From: Beutenbergia cavernae DSM 12333
Lineage (GTDB): Bacteria > Actinomycetota > Actinomycetes > Actinomycetales > Beutenbergiaceae
Length of the DNA stretch: 64,000 bases
NCBI RefSeq assembly: GCF_000023105.1
Contig: NC_012669.1
Coordinates: forward strand, 3,535,025-3,599,024
Direction: 5' to 3'
Under the pieces are notes generated by a model, which did not search any database, was not told the DNA's origin, and saw only the letters and a program-made list of their open reading frames with translations. Below are positions 15,852-24,413 of the stretch, piece by piece. Positions within the stretch are counted from its first letter, which is position 1. Every line of letters begins with the position of its first letter. The translations under genes and the position numbers were made by a program.

Positions 15852-16261
15852 TGCTCGAGCTCCGCGAGCCGCCGACCCACGGTGTCGCGATACGTCGTCA
15901 CCAGGGAGGCGCGCAGGGGGTCGCCCTCGTCCAGCTCCCGCTCGGCGAGCGCGTCGACGCGCCGCTGCAGCTCCGCGAGGGCCGCGGCGTGTGCCGCACC
16001 GACCGATCGACCGAGCGCGAGCGGGGACGACGCCGGCGCCGCCTCGGTGAACTCGACGTCGCGGATCAGGCCCGCCGAGTCCAGCTCGACGCGGACGTCC
16101 CGGCGCGGTGACCAGCCCTCGACGACGGTGCGCTCCAGCTCCGCCTGGACCCGGTCGATCGCCGTGACCCTGCGCCGCGAGATGTCCGCCAGGGCCTCGA
16201 TGTGGGCGAGGCTCGCCTCGTACCCGTCGCGCCAGGACCCGGCGGGGGGCGCCGCGCTCAC
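15848..16261 (-). CDS. YbaB/EbfC-like protein (second copy in operon)
   Basis: A 137-residue helical protein. Segments such as ISRRRVTAIDRVQAELERTVVEGWS followed by VRVELDSAGLIRDVEF (in parts) match the YbaB/EbfC layout: a helix, a three-stranded sheet around 'v.Vd..G.i.dv.f', and a C-terminal helix. YbaB proteins bind DNA, but the versions in actinobacterial WXG100 operons are often called DNA-binding only by homology and may chaperone. The GTG start overlaps the preceding stop by four bases. It is fourth in the operon. Confidence 0.7.
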   Translation of the reverse strand: MSAAPPAGSWRDGYEASLAHIEALADISRRRVTAIDRVQAELERTVVEGWSPRRDVRVELDSAGLIRDVEFTEAAPASSPLALGRSVGAAHAAALAELQRRVDALAERELDEGDPLRASLVTTYRDTVGRRLAELEQ

Positions 16262-17112
16262 GCGTTCGCCCCCTGGGCGCTCGTGTTCCCCTGCTGCAGG
16301 GCGGCGTTCGCGGCGTTCACCAGGTCGCTCGCACCCCGCTCGAGGTTCTGCAGGATCGTGCCGATGCGCGGGATCGACTGCGCCAGCGCGTCGTTGATCT
16401 CGTCGACCTTCGTACACAGGCTGCTGATGGCGTTCGTGAGCTTCGTGATCCACTCCCGGCACCGCTCGACCCACTGGGCGATCGCCCGTACCGCCTTCGG
16501 CACCACCCAGGTGGCACCGACGCCGACCGTCGCCGCCACCTGGGCCGCCCACGAGATGAGCTTGCCCACGAGGTCGGCGATGAGGTCGCGCACGAACTGC
16601 CGGACCCCGGCCACGACACCGCTCGCGACGGTCATGGCCCCGGACGTGCCGGCCGCGAGCGCCGCGACCTGGTCCATGAAGGACGCCCCGGCGTCGGCGA
16701 ACGGACGGTACGAGTCGGCGGCCGGGCCCTCCCAGCCGGTGAGCGCCCGAGAGACCTCGTCCCGGTAGTCCTGCGCGACCTGAGTCACGCGTTCGCTGAC
16801 GTTCATCCAGGTCCCGGCCTTCGCCGCGACCTCCTGCGGCGAGCCCGCGAGCTCGTCGAGGAACTGCGGCAGCGGCGGCATGTAGTCGAGCAGGAACCCG
16901 GCGACGCTCGACGCCATCGACGCGATGGGGTCCAGCACGAACTCCGCGATGTCGGCCGCGGTGCCGACGACCCCGGCGAGCCCGTTCACCGTCGCGAACC
17001 CGCCGTCAGCGGAGTCGGTGGCGGCCGTGACTCCTGGGCCGATGATCTTCAGGCTCTTGTACCACTCGTCCAGCCCGGGGCGGTCCGCCGGGGCTTCGAT
17101 CAGGTCGTTCAC
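16258..17112 (-). CDS. WXG100-superfamily type VII secretion protein
   Basis: A 284-residue, largely helical protein. Near the centre ALTGWEGPAADSYRPFADAG has the W-x-G turn between two helices typical of WXG100/LXG-type secretion substrates. Before it lies a hydrophobic stretch (IAEFVLDPIASMASSVAGFL) and after it a second one (VGKLISWAAQVAATVGVGA), so the protein may insert into membranes like PE/PPE or EspB-type effectors. The GTG at 17112 follows GGAGGGGTT and overlaps the previous stop by four bases. It is the likely secreted effector of the five-gene operon, with the EspC-like protein as partner. Confidence 0.75.
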   Translation of the reverse strand: MNDLIEAPADRPGLDEWYKSLKIIGPGVTAATDSADGGFATVNGLAGVVGTAADIAEFVLDPIASMASSVAGFLLDYMPPLPQFLDELAGSPQEVAAKAGTWMNVSERVTQVAQDYRDEVSRALTGWEGPAADSYRPFADAGASFMDQVAALAAGTSGAMTVASGVVAGVRQFVRDLIADLVGKLISWAAQVAATVGVGATWVVPKAVRAIAQWVERCREWITKLTNAISSLCTKVDEINDALAQSIPRIGTILQNLERGASDLVNAANAALQQGNTSAQGANA

Positions 17113-17423
17113 AACCCCTCCAGGAATCGACTCAGGCGGCCACCGAGTGCCTCGTCCGTCGCGTCGTACAGCTGCGCCGAGCCCGCGACGACGTCGCGCA
17201 CCCCGCCCATCGCCGACGCCGTCGCCCCGACGGCGGTCACGGCCGCGGCCTGGACCGGCGTCGTGATCGGGACCAGGAACTGGCACAGGAGGCCGAAGGC
17301 CTCGTTCGACATCGCGGTCTCGAGCCCGGCCGCCGTGGCCTCGTCGAGCGAGCTGGCAAGCGCCCCCACGTTGGTGGCGTGCGTCCGCATCGCGTCGGTG
17401 TCGACGACGTATCCGTCGCCCAT
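17109..17423 (-). CDS. EspC/DUF2580-type T7SS protein
   Basis: A 104-residue protein matching the ESX-secreted EspC-like pattern: an opening 'vDtdaMR.HA..v..la..l' (VVDTDAMRTHATNVGALASS), a helical hairpin rich in alanine, and a second helix ending in LYDATDEALG. Such proteins are small T7SS partners co-secreted with a larger effector. ATG is preceded by GGGGAGGACTG and overlaps the YbaB-like stop by one base (TGATG). The next gene is the 284-residue WXG-type protein, a natural secretion partner. Confidence 0.75.
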   Translation of the reverse strand: MGDGYVVDTDAMRTHATNVGALASSLDEATAAGLETAMSNEAFGLLCQFLVPITTPVQAAAVTAVGATASAMGGVRDVVAGSAQLYDATDEALGGRLSRFLEGL

Positions 17424-17800
17424 CAGTCCTCCCCGGTTCCGTGTGCCGGACGCTCGCCCCGCAGGATCGCGTCCAACGCGTCGATGATGCTCGTGTCGGT
17501 CAGGTCCACCGGCCGCGCGACCGGCGGCGACTCGCCCCGCAGGTCGTCGCGCGCCGCCTGGAGCGCCGCGAGGAACACGGTCCGCAGCTCGGCGGCGTCG
17601 AGGTCCGCGATGCCGGCGCTGAACTGCACGTCCGCCAGGAAGCCCTGGTGGTCCACGGCGACGCGAGCCACGCCGTCGTCGGAACGGCCCACTCCCTGTG
17701 CCGACGCCGGGACGGTCAGGTCGTCCGAGGCACGAACGGCCTCGGCCAGCTGGTCCTCGATCCGCGCACGCAGCGCCGCGTATTCGTTGGGTCCTGTCAC
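17423..17800 (-). CDS. YbaB/EbfC-like protein (first gene of accessory operon)
   Basis: A 125-residue protein with the YbaB/EbfC layout: helix (EYAALRARIEDQLAEAVRAS), a sheet around 'VARVAVDHQGFLADVQF', and a C-terminal helix (LRTVFLAALQAARDDLR). It is the first of five genes read leftward to 15024 and is divergent from rarD. I start at the GTG at 17800, where the protein opens TGPNEYAALR; a longer open frame reaches 17839 but adds residues unlike the family. The similar gene at 15848-16261 may be a partner or paralogue. Confidence 0.72.
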   Translation of the reverse strand: MTGPNEYAALRARIEDQLAEAVRASDDLTVPASAQGVGRSDDGVARVAVDHQGFLADVQFSAGIADLDAAELRTVFLAALQAARDDLRGESPPVARPVDLTDTSIIDALDAILRGERPAHGTGED

Positions 17801-17865
17801 AGCGAGCGACCGTAGCCGACCCACCGGCGGCTCGACCATGGGGAGTTCTCCACCTGCCGGGCCCG

Positions 17866-17871
17866 TAGGCT
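17866..17871 (+). promoter_or_regulatory. -10 box of leaderless rarD promoter
   Basis: TAGGCT ends seven bases before the rarD GTG and no Shine-Dalgarno lies between, so rarD is likely translated from a leaderless message. Confidence 0.45.
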
Positions 17872-17878
17872 GGCCGAC

Positions 17879-18880
17879 GTGCCTCCTGCGTCACCGCCGG
17901 ACCGGTGGGGCGTCCCGCTCGGCGTCTCCGCCTACGTGCTGTGGGGCGTGCTCCCGCTGTACCTCGCGCTCCTCGAGCCCGCCGGGCCGGTCGAGATCAT
18001 CGCCCACCGGGTCGTGTGGAGCCTGCTGTTCTGCCTGGTGGGCCTCGCTCTCGCCCGCGGGATGCGCTCGTACCTCACGGTGCTGCGCACGCCCCGGCTG
18101 CTGCGCCCGCTCGCGGTGGCCGCCGTCCTCGTCGGCGTGAACTGGACGGTGTTCGTGTTCGCCGTCCAGGCCGGCCACGTGATCGACGCCGCCCTGGGCT
18201 ACTTCATCAACCCGCTGGTCACGGCGCTGCTCGCCGTCCTCGTCCTGCGCGAGCGGCTCCGCCCCGTGCAGTGGGCGGCCCTCGGGCTCTCCGGCGTCGC
18301 CGTCGTCGTCATCACCGTCGGCTACGGCACGCTGCCCTGGGTCGCGCTCGCTCTGGCGGGGTCGTTCGGGCTCTACGGGCTCGTGAAGAACCGCGTCGGT
18401 CGCGACGTCGGCGCCCTGCCCGGCCTGGCGGCCGAGACGACCGTCCTCGCGCCTCTCGCGCTGGGCTACCTCGTCTGGCTCGCCCTGACCGGGACGGCCG
18501 CTTTCGGTCAGCCGGGAGCGGACGCCACTCCGGTGGGGTACGCCCTCCTGCTCATGGCCGCCGGACCCGCGACCGCGATCCCGCTCCTGCTCTTCGCCGG
18601 GGCGGCGCGTCGCCTGCCGCTCGCCTCCATGGCGTCGTTGCAGTACCTGGCGCCGCTCATGCAGTTCGGGCTCGGCGTCGTCGTCTTCGGCGAGGAGATG
18701 CCGCTCGCCCGGTGGGTCGGGTTCGTGCTCGTGTGGGTGGCGCTCGCGGCGCTCACCGTCGACGGCCTCCGCGCGGCGCGCGCGACCCGGCTGCTGCGCC
18801 GGAAGGCTCAGGAGCCCGCGGAGCCCGACGGCCCCGACGGCCCGGCCGTCAGCGCCGGTTCGCCGACGGCCGACGCGTGA
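17879..18880 (+). CDS. rarD: RarD-type EamA/DMT family permease
   Basis: A 333-residue protein with ten predicted membrane helices. [18 protein letters not shown] at the start and HRVVWSLLF soon after are the RarD signature; two EamA repeats follow, and the tail is a short charged, proline-rich segment. RarD transporters are named for chloramphenicol sensitivity in Pseudomonas, but their natural substrate is uncertain. GTG start with a TAGGCT box seven bases upstream and no RBS. It interrupts a run of type VII secretion genes and its 3' end overlaps the mycosin gene by 32 bases, tail to tail. Confidence 0.9.
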   Translation: MPPASPPDRWGVPLGVSAYVLWGVLPLYLALLEPAGPVEIIAHRVVWSLLFCLVGLALARGMRSYLTVLRTPRLLRPLAVAAVLVGVNWTVFVFAVQAGHVIDAALGYFINPLVTALLAVLVLRERLRPVQWAALGLSGVAVVVITVGYGTLPWVALALAGSFGLYGLVKNRVGRDVGALPGLAAETTVLAPLALGYLVWLALTGTAAFGQPGADATPVGYALLLMAAGPATAIPLLLFAGAARRLPLASMASLQYLAPLMQFGLGVVVFGEEMPLARWVGFVLVWVALAALTVDGLRAARATRLLRRKAQEPAEPDGPDGPAVSAGSPTADA

Positions 18881-20093
18881 GGAGCACGGCACAGACGACG
18901 ACGGCGCCCACGCCGAGGACCACCCACAGCGTGACCTCCCGGCCGCGCGTCAGAGGGTCGTCGGGGCGCTCGATGACGGCCGGCGGCGCGGTGGACGGCG
19001 CCTCGGACGGACGCTCGTGCGTCGGGCTGTCCGGACCGCGCGCCGTCCCGTCGTCGACGAACGTCAGCGCCGCCCACGGCTGGACGACGCCCCACCCGAC
19101 CGTGTCGTCATGGGTGTCCGGGTCGAGCCGCGACGCCGTCGCGGTCAGCCGGAACGTCCACTGCGCGGGCGTCTCGTCCGGGTACCGCTCCGCGACGAGC
19201 GCGGCGGCCGCCGCGGCGTAACCCGTCGCCCAGCTCGTGGTGCCGCCCTCCTCGCCGAAGTCGCAGTCGATGCCCGCGTGGTGCGTCGTCGGCACCGCGA
19301 CACCCGGCGCAGCGACGTCGGCGTGCGGGCCGACGTGCTGGTCGGGCACGGGCACGAAGCCCTCCGCCACGCTCCCGACGGCGAGCACCCCCGGGTAGGC
19401 GGCGGGGAACCGCTCGCGCTCCGGGGTCGGTGCGTCCTCCGTCACGTTCCCCATGCTCGCGACGACGAGGCTCCCCGCGGCCGTCGCGTCGGCGACGGCC
19501 GACGCGATGCCGGGGTCGTCGGTGTACTGGCTGATCGCGACGGCGATGATCTGCGCCCCGGCGTCAGCGGCCGCACGGATCCCGGCGGCGATGCGCGCCG
19601 ACGTGAGCTGGGTCCCGTCGCGGTCGGCCTGGTCGCCGGTCGCGTAATAGACGCGCACCGGGAGGATCCGCGCCTGCGGGGCGAGCCCGACGACCCCGGA
19701 CCCGTCCACGCCCTGCGCGGCGATGAAGCCGGCCACGGCCGTGCCGTGCCCGAAGGTGTCCGTGCGAGCGTCGTTCGCGATCCCGACGACGTCGATCCCC
19801 GGCAGCACGACGTCGCCCGCGAAGTGCGGGTTGCTCGCCTGCACGCCGGAGTCGACGACGGCGACGGTCACGCCGCGTCCCGTGGCGAGCTCGTGCGCCT
19901 CGTCGGCGCCCAGCGCGTCGAGCGCCCACGGCCGATCGGGGAGCAGGATCCCCTCGTCGCACTGCCCCGTGGGCTGCGCCGCCGCCGGAGCCTGGGCCGC
20001 CGGGGCGAGCAGCGACCCGCCCACGAGCCCCGCGGCGAGCAACCCGACCGCGGCCAGGCGTGCCGGGGCCCGGGCTGGCCACCGCGGCGTCAC
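18849..20093 (-). CDS. mycP: Type VII secretion mycosin, subtilisin-like protease (copy 1)
   Basis: A 414-residue S8 protease with a signal peptide (hydrophobic residues 12-31), catalytic Asp81 (VAVVDSG), His116 (FGHGTAV) and Ser287 (GTTSWATG), and a C-terminal membrane helix with a basic tail, the full mycosin layout. Mycosins sit on the outer face of the membrane, stabilise the ESX channel and process some substrates. The GTG start overlaps the eccB stop by four bases. Order is eccD-eccB-mycP leftward. A second mycosin lies at 25760-27064. Overlaps rarD by 32 bases, convergent. Confidence 0.93.
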   Translation of the reverse strand: MTPRWPARAPARLAAVGLLAAGLVGGSLLAPAAQAPAAAQPTGQCDEGILLPDRPWALDALGADEAHELATGRGVTVAVVDSGVQASNPHFAGDVVLPGIDVVGIANDARTDTFGHGTAVAGFIAAQGVDGSGVVGLAPQARILPVRVYYATGDQADRDGTQLTSARIAAGIRAAADAGAQIIAVAISQYTDDPGIASAVADATAAGSLVVASMGNVTEDAPTPERERFPAAYPGVLAVGSVAEGFVPVPDQHVGPHADVAAPGVAVPTTHHAGIDCDFGEEGGTTSWATGYAAAAAALVAERYPDETPAQWTFRLTATASRLDPDTHDDTVGWGVVQPWAALTFVDDGTARGPDSPTHERPSEAPSTAPPAVIERPDDPLTRGREVTLWVVLGVGAVVVCAVLLTRRPSANRR

Positions 20094-21469
20094 TCGTCCT
20101 CGCCCGCCGCCGGGATCTCCGTCACGCTGTTCTGCGCCGCCGCCGTCGACAGGTTCGGCCCCGCCGCGAACAGGTCGCCCCACGCGTACGGCACGACGGC
20201 GACGTCGTCCGTCGCGTAGCCGAGGCGCGCGAGCGTCCCGGTCTGGTCCTCGCCGGTGATCGCATACATCGTGCCGTTCTCGTCGATGAAGCGGACCGGG
20301 CCGGACGTCGTCCCCGGGTCGGCCACGAACCGGGCGAGCGCCCCCGCCCCCGGCGCCATGGCCACCCCCGTCCGCTCGGGCACCGGACCCGCGACGAGGG
20401 CGGTGCTCCAGTCCTCCCCGGAGGTCAGCAGCGCGCACGGCGCGGCGCCGTCCTCGACGGGCAGCGGCGTCAGCGTCGGCCACGTCTGCGGCACCGGGCT
20501 GTCCGCCTCCGGCGTCGTCGCGATCGACGAGATCTCGTTCGTCGTCACCTCGATCGGCGCACGCTCGCCGCCCGGGCCGATGAGGTACATCGCCCGCGCG
20601 AACGGCGTCAGCGGCGCCAGCTCGCCGGCGTCGTCGATGACGAACGCGTCGTCGGTGCCGCTCTCGACGAGCACCGAGCCGACGAGCGCGTCCTGGACGT
20701 CCCCCGCCGCGCCGGGTGCGGGCTCCCCCGCGCCCGGCACCGTGAACGGCTCGATCGGCTCGCCCTCGTCGAACAGCTGCAGCCAGCGCGGGTCGACCTC
20801 CGGGGCGCCCGCACCGTCGAGCCCGAGCTCGCGGAGCACCCCGCCGACGAACTCCGACTCCGGCACCGGGTAGCGACGGTCGCCCTGCACGAGGACGAGC
20901 TGCCCGCCCGCCCGGACGAGGGTCCCGACGCCGTCACCGCCCTCGGCGCCCTGATCGGCCTCGGTCTCCCCCTCGGCCGGCAGGTCCAGCGAGGTCAGGA
21001 ACGCGCCGTTCCCATCGAGGCACGAGCGCCAGCGGTCGCCCACGAGGTCGGCCGGTTCCGGCAGCGCGTCCGGCGCTCCGACGATCCCGACCCGCTCGCC
21101 ACGCGGGACGTCGGCCAGGTCGGACTCGCTCACGGTGTACATCGGCGCGTCCTGCGGCGCCACCAGCCGGGCGCTCGCCATGTTCTCCACGGGCAGCAGG
21201 ACGCCGTCCTGGCTCACGTACCGGGCGCCGTTCTCGCTCACCACGATGATCGCGCCGTTCTCCCAGTCCTCGGGAAGGCCCCTGTTGAACAGCCCGAACG
21301 CGAGGCTTCCCCCGATGACGAGCACGCTGAGCACCACGCCCGCCACCACACCGCGCATCGGCTTCGCCGGCTCGAGCTCGCGACCGCCAGGCGCACCTGA
21401 CGTGAACGCGGTGAGCAGGCGCCGTCGGCTGAACGCCTGAGCCTCGACGAGCTCCTTCTTCGTCGCCAT
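20090..21469 (-). CDS. eccB: Type VII secretion membrane protein EccB
   Basis: A 459-residue EccB. The cytoplasmic N-terminus has the family phrase KKELVEAQAFSRRRLLTAF, one helix follows (about residues 40-61), and the large extracytoplasmic domain shows the repeated EccB pattern, including the RWRSCLDG and PCALLTSG cysteines that likely form a disulfide, and GLPEDW just after the membrane. In ESX systems EccB caps the pore from the periplasmic side. It lies seven bases after the eccD stop and overlaps the mycosin gene. Confidence 0.93.
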   Translation of the reverse strand: MATKKELVEAQAFSRRRLLTAFTSGAPGGRELEPAKPMRGVVAGVVLSVLVIGGSLAFGLFNRGLPEDWENGAIIVVSENGARYVSQDGVLLPVENMASARLVAPQDAPMYTVSESDLADVPRGERVGIVGAPDALPEPADLVGDRWRSCLDGNGAFLTSLDLPAEGETEADQGAEGGDGVGTLVRAGGQLVLVQGDRRYPVPESEFVGGVLRELGLDGAGAPEVDPRWLQLFDEGEPIEPFTVPGAGEPAPGAAGDVQDALVGSVLVESGTDDAFVIDDAGELAPLTPFARAMYLIGPGGERAPIEVTTNEISSIATTPEADSPVPQTWPTLTPLPVEDGAAPCALLTSGEDWSTALVAGPVPERTGVAMAPGAGALARFVADPGTTSGPVRFIDENGTMYAITGEDQTGTLARLGYATDDVAVVPYAWGDLFAAGPNLSTAAAQNSVTEIPAAGEDE

Positions 21470-21476
21470 CGCTGAC

Positions 21477-22829
21477 CTACAGCAGCCCGGCAGCGACGAC
21501 GGCAGCCGGCAGCACGAGCGCCAGCAACAGCAGCTCCGCGGTGTCGGCGAGGCGCGCCAGGCGCAGGTGCCGGCCGGGCGCGACGAGCCCGAGCGCCACG
21601 ACGATCGCCGCGAGCGCCGCGACGGCGACGGCGAGCGCGGAGCGCCACTCCGGGAACAGTGCGGCGGCGGAGATGCCCGTGACGACGACCCCGACGATGC
21701 CTGTCGTCATCACGATGACGACGTCCTGGCGCGAGTACGTCTCGCGGACGCTGAGCAGCACGCTGGAGAACGCGAGACACGCCAGGACGACGCCGAACAC
21801 CCCGGTGCCGACGGCCCACGGCGTCAGCGCCAGCAGCAGCACGCCGGCCCCGGTCCGCAGAGCGATCTGCAGGCGGTGGCCCCCGCGGTACTGGGAACGC
21901 ACGTCGTCCGGCTCGACGGGCGGCGGGACGGCGAGGATCTCGGCGTCGTCGCGGGGCGAGAGCACGCGCAGCGGCGTCGAGGCGAGGGCGAGCCACGGCA
22001 CGCCCACGAACCCGAGCGTGACGACGGCGACGCCGATCGCCGCCGCTGACCCGACGGCGTCGGCCCCGAGCAGTCCGGTCGCGAGCCCGATGCCGAACGC
22101 GCCGAGCCCGACGAGCAGCGGGCCGGCCATGACCTCCCGCTCGCGGGGCAGGGCCAGCAGCCCGCAGCCCGCCGCCACGACGGCCCCCGCTCCGGCCCAG
22201 GCGAGCGGCCAGCCGGTCGGCGCACCGCCACCCGCGCCCAGGTACCCGGCCAGTGCGCCGTACAGGCTCGCGACCACCCCCAGCGTGCCCGGCGCGGAGC
22301 TCGGCGCCCCGGTCCGGCCGACGACCGACGCGGCGACCAGCAGCACCGCGGCCACGACGCCGCACACCGCCGCCGCCGTGACGGCGGCCAGCCCGGCGGC
22401 CACGACCAGCACCGCGCCCGTCACGAGCAGCGCCGCGGAGGCGAACACCGCCGTCCGGGCGGCGTCGCCGGACGTCCACGCCTGGTGCTCCGACTCGACC
22501 GCGTCGGCGACGGCCTCGACGACGTCGTCGTAGGTGCGCTGCTCCGCCTGGTCGAGCCCGGACTCGATGCTCAGCACCGCGCCGTCCTCGACGCCCTGGG
22601 CCTGCAGGCTGCGGTCGGGGTCGAGGACGACGCCGTCCGCCCGGACCAGCCCGTACCCGCCGTAGACCGTCTCCGGATCGAGGAGCCCGAGCCCGCGGGC
22701 AAGCCCGGGCACGAGCTCCGCGACCGGGATCGCGCCGGGGGCTCCGACGTCCAGACGCCGGTCGCCCGCCGCGATCGTGACACGGACCAGCTGCCCCGCC
22801 ATGGTGGGCGGCGGCTGGAGATCGGTCAT
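21477..22829 (-). CDS. eccD: Type VII secretion integral membrane protein EccD (copy 1)
   Basis: A 450-residue protein with a YukD/ubiquitin-like N-terminal domain (about residues 10-95: LVRVTIAAGDRRLDVGAPG, then VLDPDRSLQAQGVEDGAVL in parts) and about eleven membrane helices. EccD lines the ESX membrane complex, with two copies per protomer. The ATG at 22829 follows a weak GGGG; the open frame upstream runs into the divergent promoter and is not coding. It is the first gene of eccD-eccB-mycP and is divergent from the WXG100 pair. A second, divergent EccD-like gene lies at 29340-30749. Confidence 0.92.
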   Translation of the reverse strand: MTDLQPPPTMAGQLVRVTIAAGDRRLDVGAPGAIPVAELVPGLARGLGLLDPETVYGGYGLVRADGVVLDPDRSLQAQGVEDGAVLSIESGLDQAEQRTYDDVVEAVADAVESEHQAWTSGDAARTAVFASAALLVTGAVLVVAAGLAAVTAAAVCGVVAAVLLVAASVVGRTGAPSSAPGTLGVVASLYGALAGYLGAGGGAPTGWPLAWAGAGAVVAAGCGLLALPREREVMAGPLLVGLGAFGIGLATGLLGADAVGSAAAIGVAVVTLGFVGVPWLALASTPLRVLSPRDDAEILAVPPPVEPDDVRSQYRGGHRLQIALRTGAGVLLLALTPWAVGTGVFGVVLACLAFSSVLLSVRETYSRQDVVIVMTTGIVGVVVTGISAAALFPEWRSALAVAVAALAAIVVALGLVAPGRHLRLARLADTAELLLLALVLPAAVVAAGLL

Positions 22830-22899
22830 GCGGGAGCCCCTTGTCTCATCCGTGTCGGCGCGCTGCGCGCCCCAGCATAGGAGCCTGCACCACCCCACG

Positions 22900-22917
22900 A
22901 TGGGGAGTGGTCCCCAT
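22900..22917. promoter_or_regulatory. Inverted repeat upstream of WXG100 pair, copy 1
   Basis: ATGGGGA-GTGG-TCCCCAT, a perfect 7-base-arm repeat with a 4-base spacer. It lies just upstream of a possible -35 region, with TAGCCT (22941-22946) as candidate -10, a position suited to an activator. It is conserved in the second copy at 27069-27086 and may be an operator carried by the module. Confidence 0.45.
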
Positions 22918-23037
22918 TCCGGGTGTGGTGGGGGTGGTTCTAGCCTGTGGTTCGTTGCCCGTTTCGGGGGCGACGGCGACGCCGGGTTCGGTGGTCGTAA
23001 CGGAGGCCGCACAGGCCCGGAAGAGGAGAGGTGACGT

Positions 23038-23349
23038 ATGGCTGGCGAGATCAGCGCCGCCGATGGTGCACTCAAGGCTGGTGCCGACGTCGTGGCGACC
23101 ACGCGCACGGAGCTGCGCAGCGAGCTGTCCGCGCTCGAGGGCAAGCTGTCCGGCCTCGGCGCACAGTGGCAGGGCCTGGGCGCCGCCGCGTTCACGAACC
23201 TGATGAACCGGTGGCGCGAGGACGCGACGAAGATCATCGACGCCCTCAACGAGTTCGAGGCCAAGCTCAACGAGTCCCAGACGGCCTACACCAGCACCGA
23301 CGACGCCTCGCAGGCCACCATGAGCCGCCTGCAGGGCCGGCTCGGCTGA
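23038..23349 (+). CDS. WXG100 family secreted protein, copy 1 of gene A
   Basis: A 103-residue helical hairpin protein. The turn carries W44-Q-G46, and the C-terminal helix carries Y84xxxD88 (YTSTD), the type VII export signal. It is of the ESAT-6/CFP-10 class and very probably forms a heterodimer with the next gene product, exported through the EccBCD-mycosin machine encoded around it. AGAGGAGAGG precedes the ATG. An identical gene lies at 27207-27518. It opens a rightward run of five genes ending in a second mycosin. Confidence 0.95.
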   Translation: MAGEISAADGALKAGADVVATTRTELRSELSALEGKLSGLGAQWQGLGAAAFTNLMNRWREDATKIIDALNEFEAKLNESQTAYTSTDDASQATMSRLQGRLG

Positions 23350-23377
23350 CCGCGAGAACGAGGAAGGAACCCACGAC

Positions 23378-23662
23378 ATGGTGGACATGAGGGTCAACTT
23401 CGGCGCGATCGCCACGGCCGCCGCCGACATCCAGTCCGGCGCCAACGAGGTCCAGTCGACACTCGACTCGATGGACCAGCAGCTCCAGCCCCTGCGGGCC
23501 AACTGGACCGGTGAAGCGTCCCAGGCCTACGAGGCCGCCAAGGCCAAGTGGTCCACAGCGATCACCGACATGAAGACCCTGCTGGCCGACATCGGCCGCG
23601 AGGTCCAGACCGGCGGCGAGGACTACCAAGCCACCGAGTCCCGCAACACCGCCCGCTGGTAA
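23378..23662 (+). CDS. WXG100 family secreted protein, copy 1 of gene B
   Basis: A 94-residue partner of the preceding protein. The turn is W43-T-G45 and the C-terminal helix has Y83xxxE87 (YQATE), again the type VII export motif. AAGGAACC lies eight bases before the ATG; an internal ATG at codon 4 (MRVNFG) is an alternative start. It is 28 bases after the first gene, so the two are cotranscribed. An identical gene lies at 27547-27831. A 9-base-pair hairpin lies 45 bases after its stop and may reduce read-through into the downstream effector genes. Confidence 0.95.
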   Translation: MVDMRVNFGAIATAAADIQSGANEVQSTLDSMDQQLQPLRANWTGEASQAYEAAKAKWSTAITDMKTLLADIGREVQTGGEDYQATESRNTARW

Positions 23663-23706
23663 ACCAGCACACGCACCACATCGACCCGTCGGCATGGTCG
23701 ACGGTC

Positions 23707-23734
23707 CGTGTCGAAACCACCACACTTCGACACG
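23707..23734 (+). terminator. Hairpin after WXG100 pair, copy 1
   Basis: CGTGTCGAA and TTCGACACG form a 9-base-pair stem around a 10-base loop. It lies inside the duplicated block, so the same hairpin follows the second pair. No T-run; it may attenuate rather than stop transcription, since effector genes follow in the same direction here. Confidence 0.45.
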
Positions 23735-23780
23735 AGGCCGCCAGCACGCCGGCACGAACTGAGACCACGGAGGAGACGCA

Positions 23781-24386
23781 GTGGTGGGCAACGGGGTTGA
23801 GCTGACGCCGGAGGTCGTCGCGAAGCGGGTGGAGGTCCTCGAGGACCTCCTCACCGACGTCGACACGCACTACGGCAACCTGCTCGGAGCGCGGCAGCGT
23901 CAGGGTGACGCGATCTGGACCGACATCTCGTCGTGCCAGGGCTACGCGTACGCCCTGTCGAGCGCCGTCGGCACCTACGCCGTCGCGCTGGACGGCGCAC
24001 GCGGGCGCATCGCGTACCTGCAGGAGAGCCTCCAGGAGACGGTCCGCACGATGACCGGCCTGGACGAGTCGATCCAGGAGCGACTGACCACTCTCGCCAA
24101 CCGGATCGCGGAAGGACCGCCCACGGGTCCGGGCCAGTGCACGATCTACGACATCCCGGGTGCGTACGAGACGCCGACAGTCGAGCAGCCGGGACCGACC
24201 GTCGTCCCTGAGGTGCCGGAGGCAGGCGACGAGTCCGCACCGGAGCCGCCGACGCCCGAGCCGTCACCCTCGCCGTCGCCGTCGCCGGAGCCCACCCCGA
24301 CGCCGTCACCCGAGCCGACGGCCACGCCCAGCCCGACGACGACACCCACACCCACCCCGACGCCGTCGGGCAGCGGGTCGTGGTGA
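23781..24386 (+). CDS. Helical T7SS-associated protein with P/S/T-rich tail
   Basis: A 201-residue protein I do not recognise by name. Residues 1-115 are helical, with W46-T-D and an arrangement of helices like a WXG100-type hairpin; residues from about 131 are low complexity, dominated by P, S, T and E (PSPSPSPEPTPTPSPEPTAT). Such tails resemble cell-wall-spanning or O-mannosylated regions. No signal peptide is seen, so export by the type VII route is likely if it is secreted. The GTG start follows GGAGGAGACGCA. It follows the WXG100 pair and precedes the collagen-like gene by 27 bases. Confidence 0.7.
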   Translation: MVGNGVELTPEVVAKRVEVLEDLLTDVDTHYGNLLGARQRQGDAIWTDISSCQGYAYALSSAVGTYAVALDGARGRIAYLQESLQETVRTMTGLDESIQERLTTLANRIAEGPPTGPGQCTIYDIPGAYETPTVEQPGPTVVPEVPEAGDESAPEPPTPEPSPSPSPSPEPTPTPSPEPTATPSPTTTPTPTPTPSGSGSW

Positions 24387-24413
24387 CGGCGCTCTGACGA
24401 GGAGGAGACACAG

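Larger units (their letters stand above)
22898..23759 (+). repeat. 862-bp direct repeat, copy 1
   Basis: This stretch is identical, base for base on my reading, to 27067-27928 (offset 4169). It includes an upstream inverted repeat, the promoter region, both WXG100 genes and a downstream hairpin. The flanks differ immediately on both sides. Identity at all codon positions and in non-coding parts means recent duplication or ongoing gene conversion. Confidence 0.97.
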
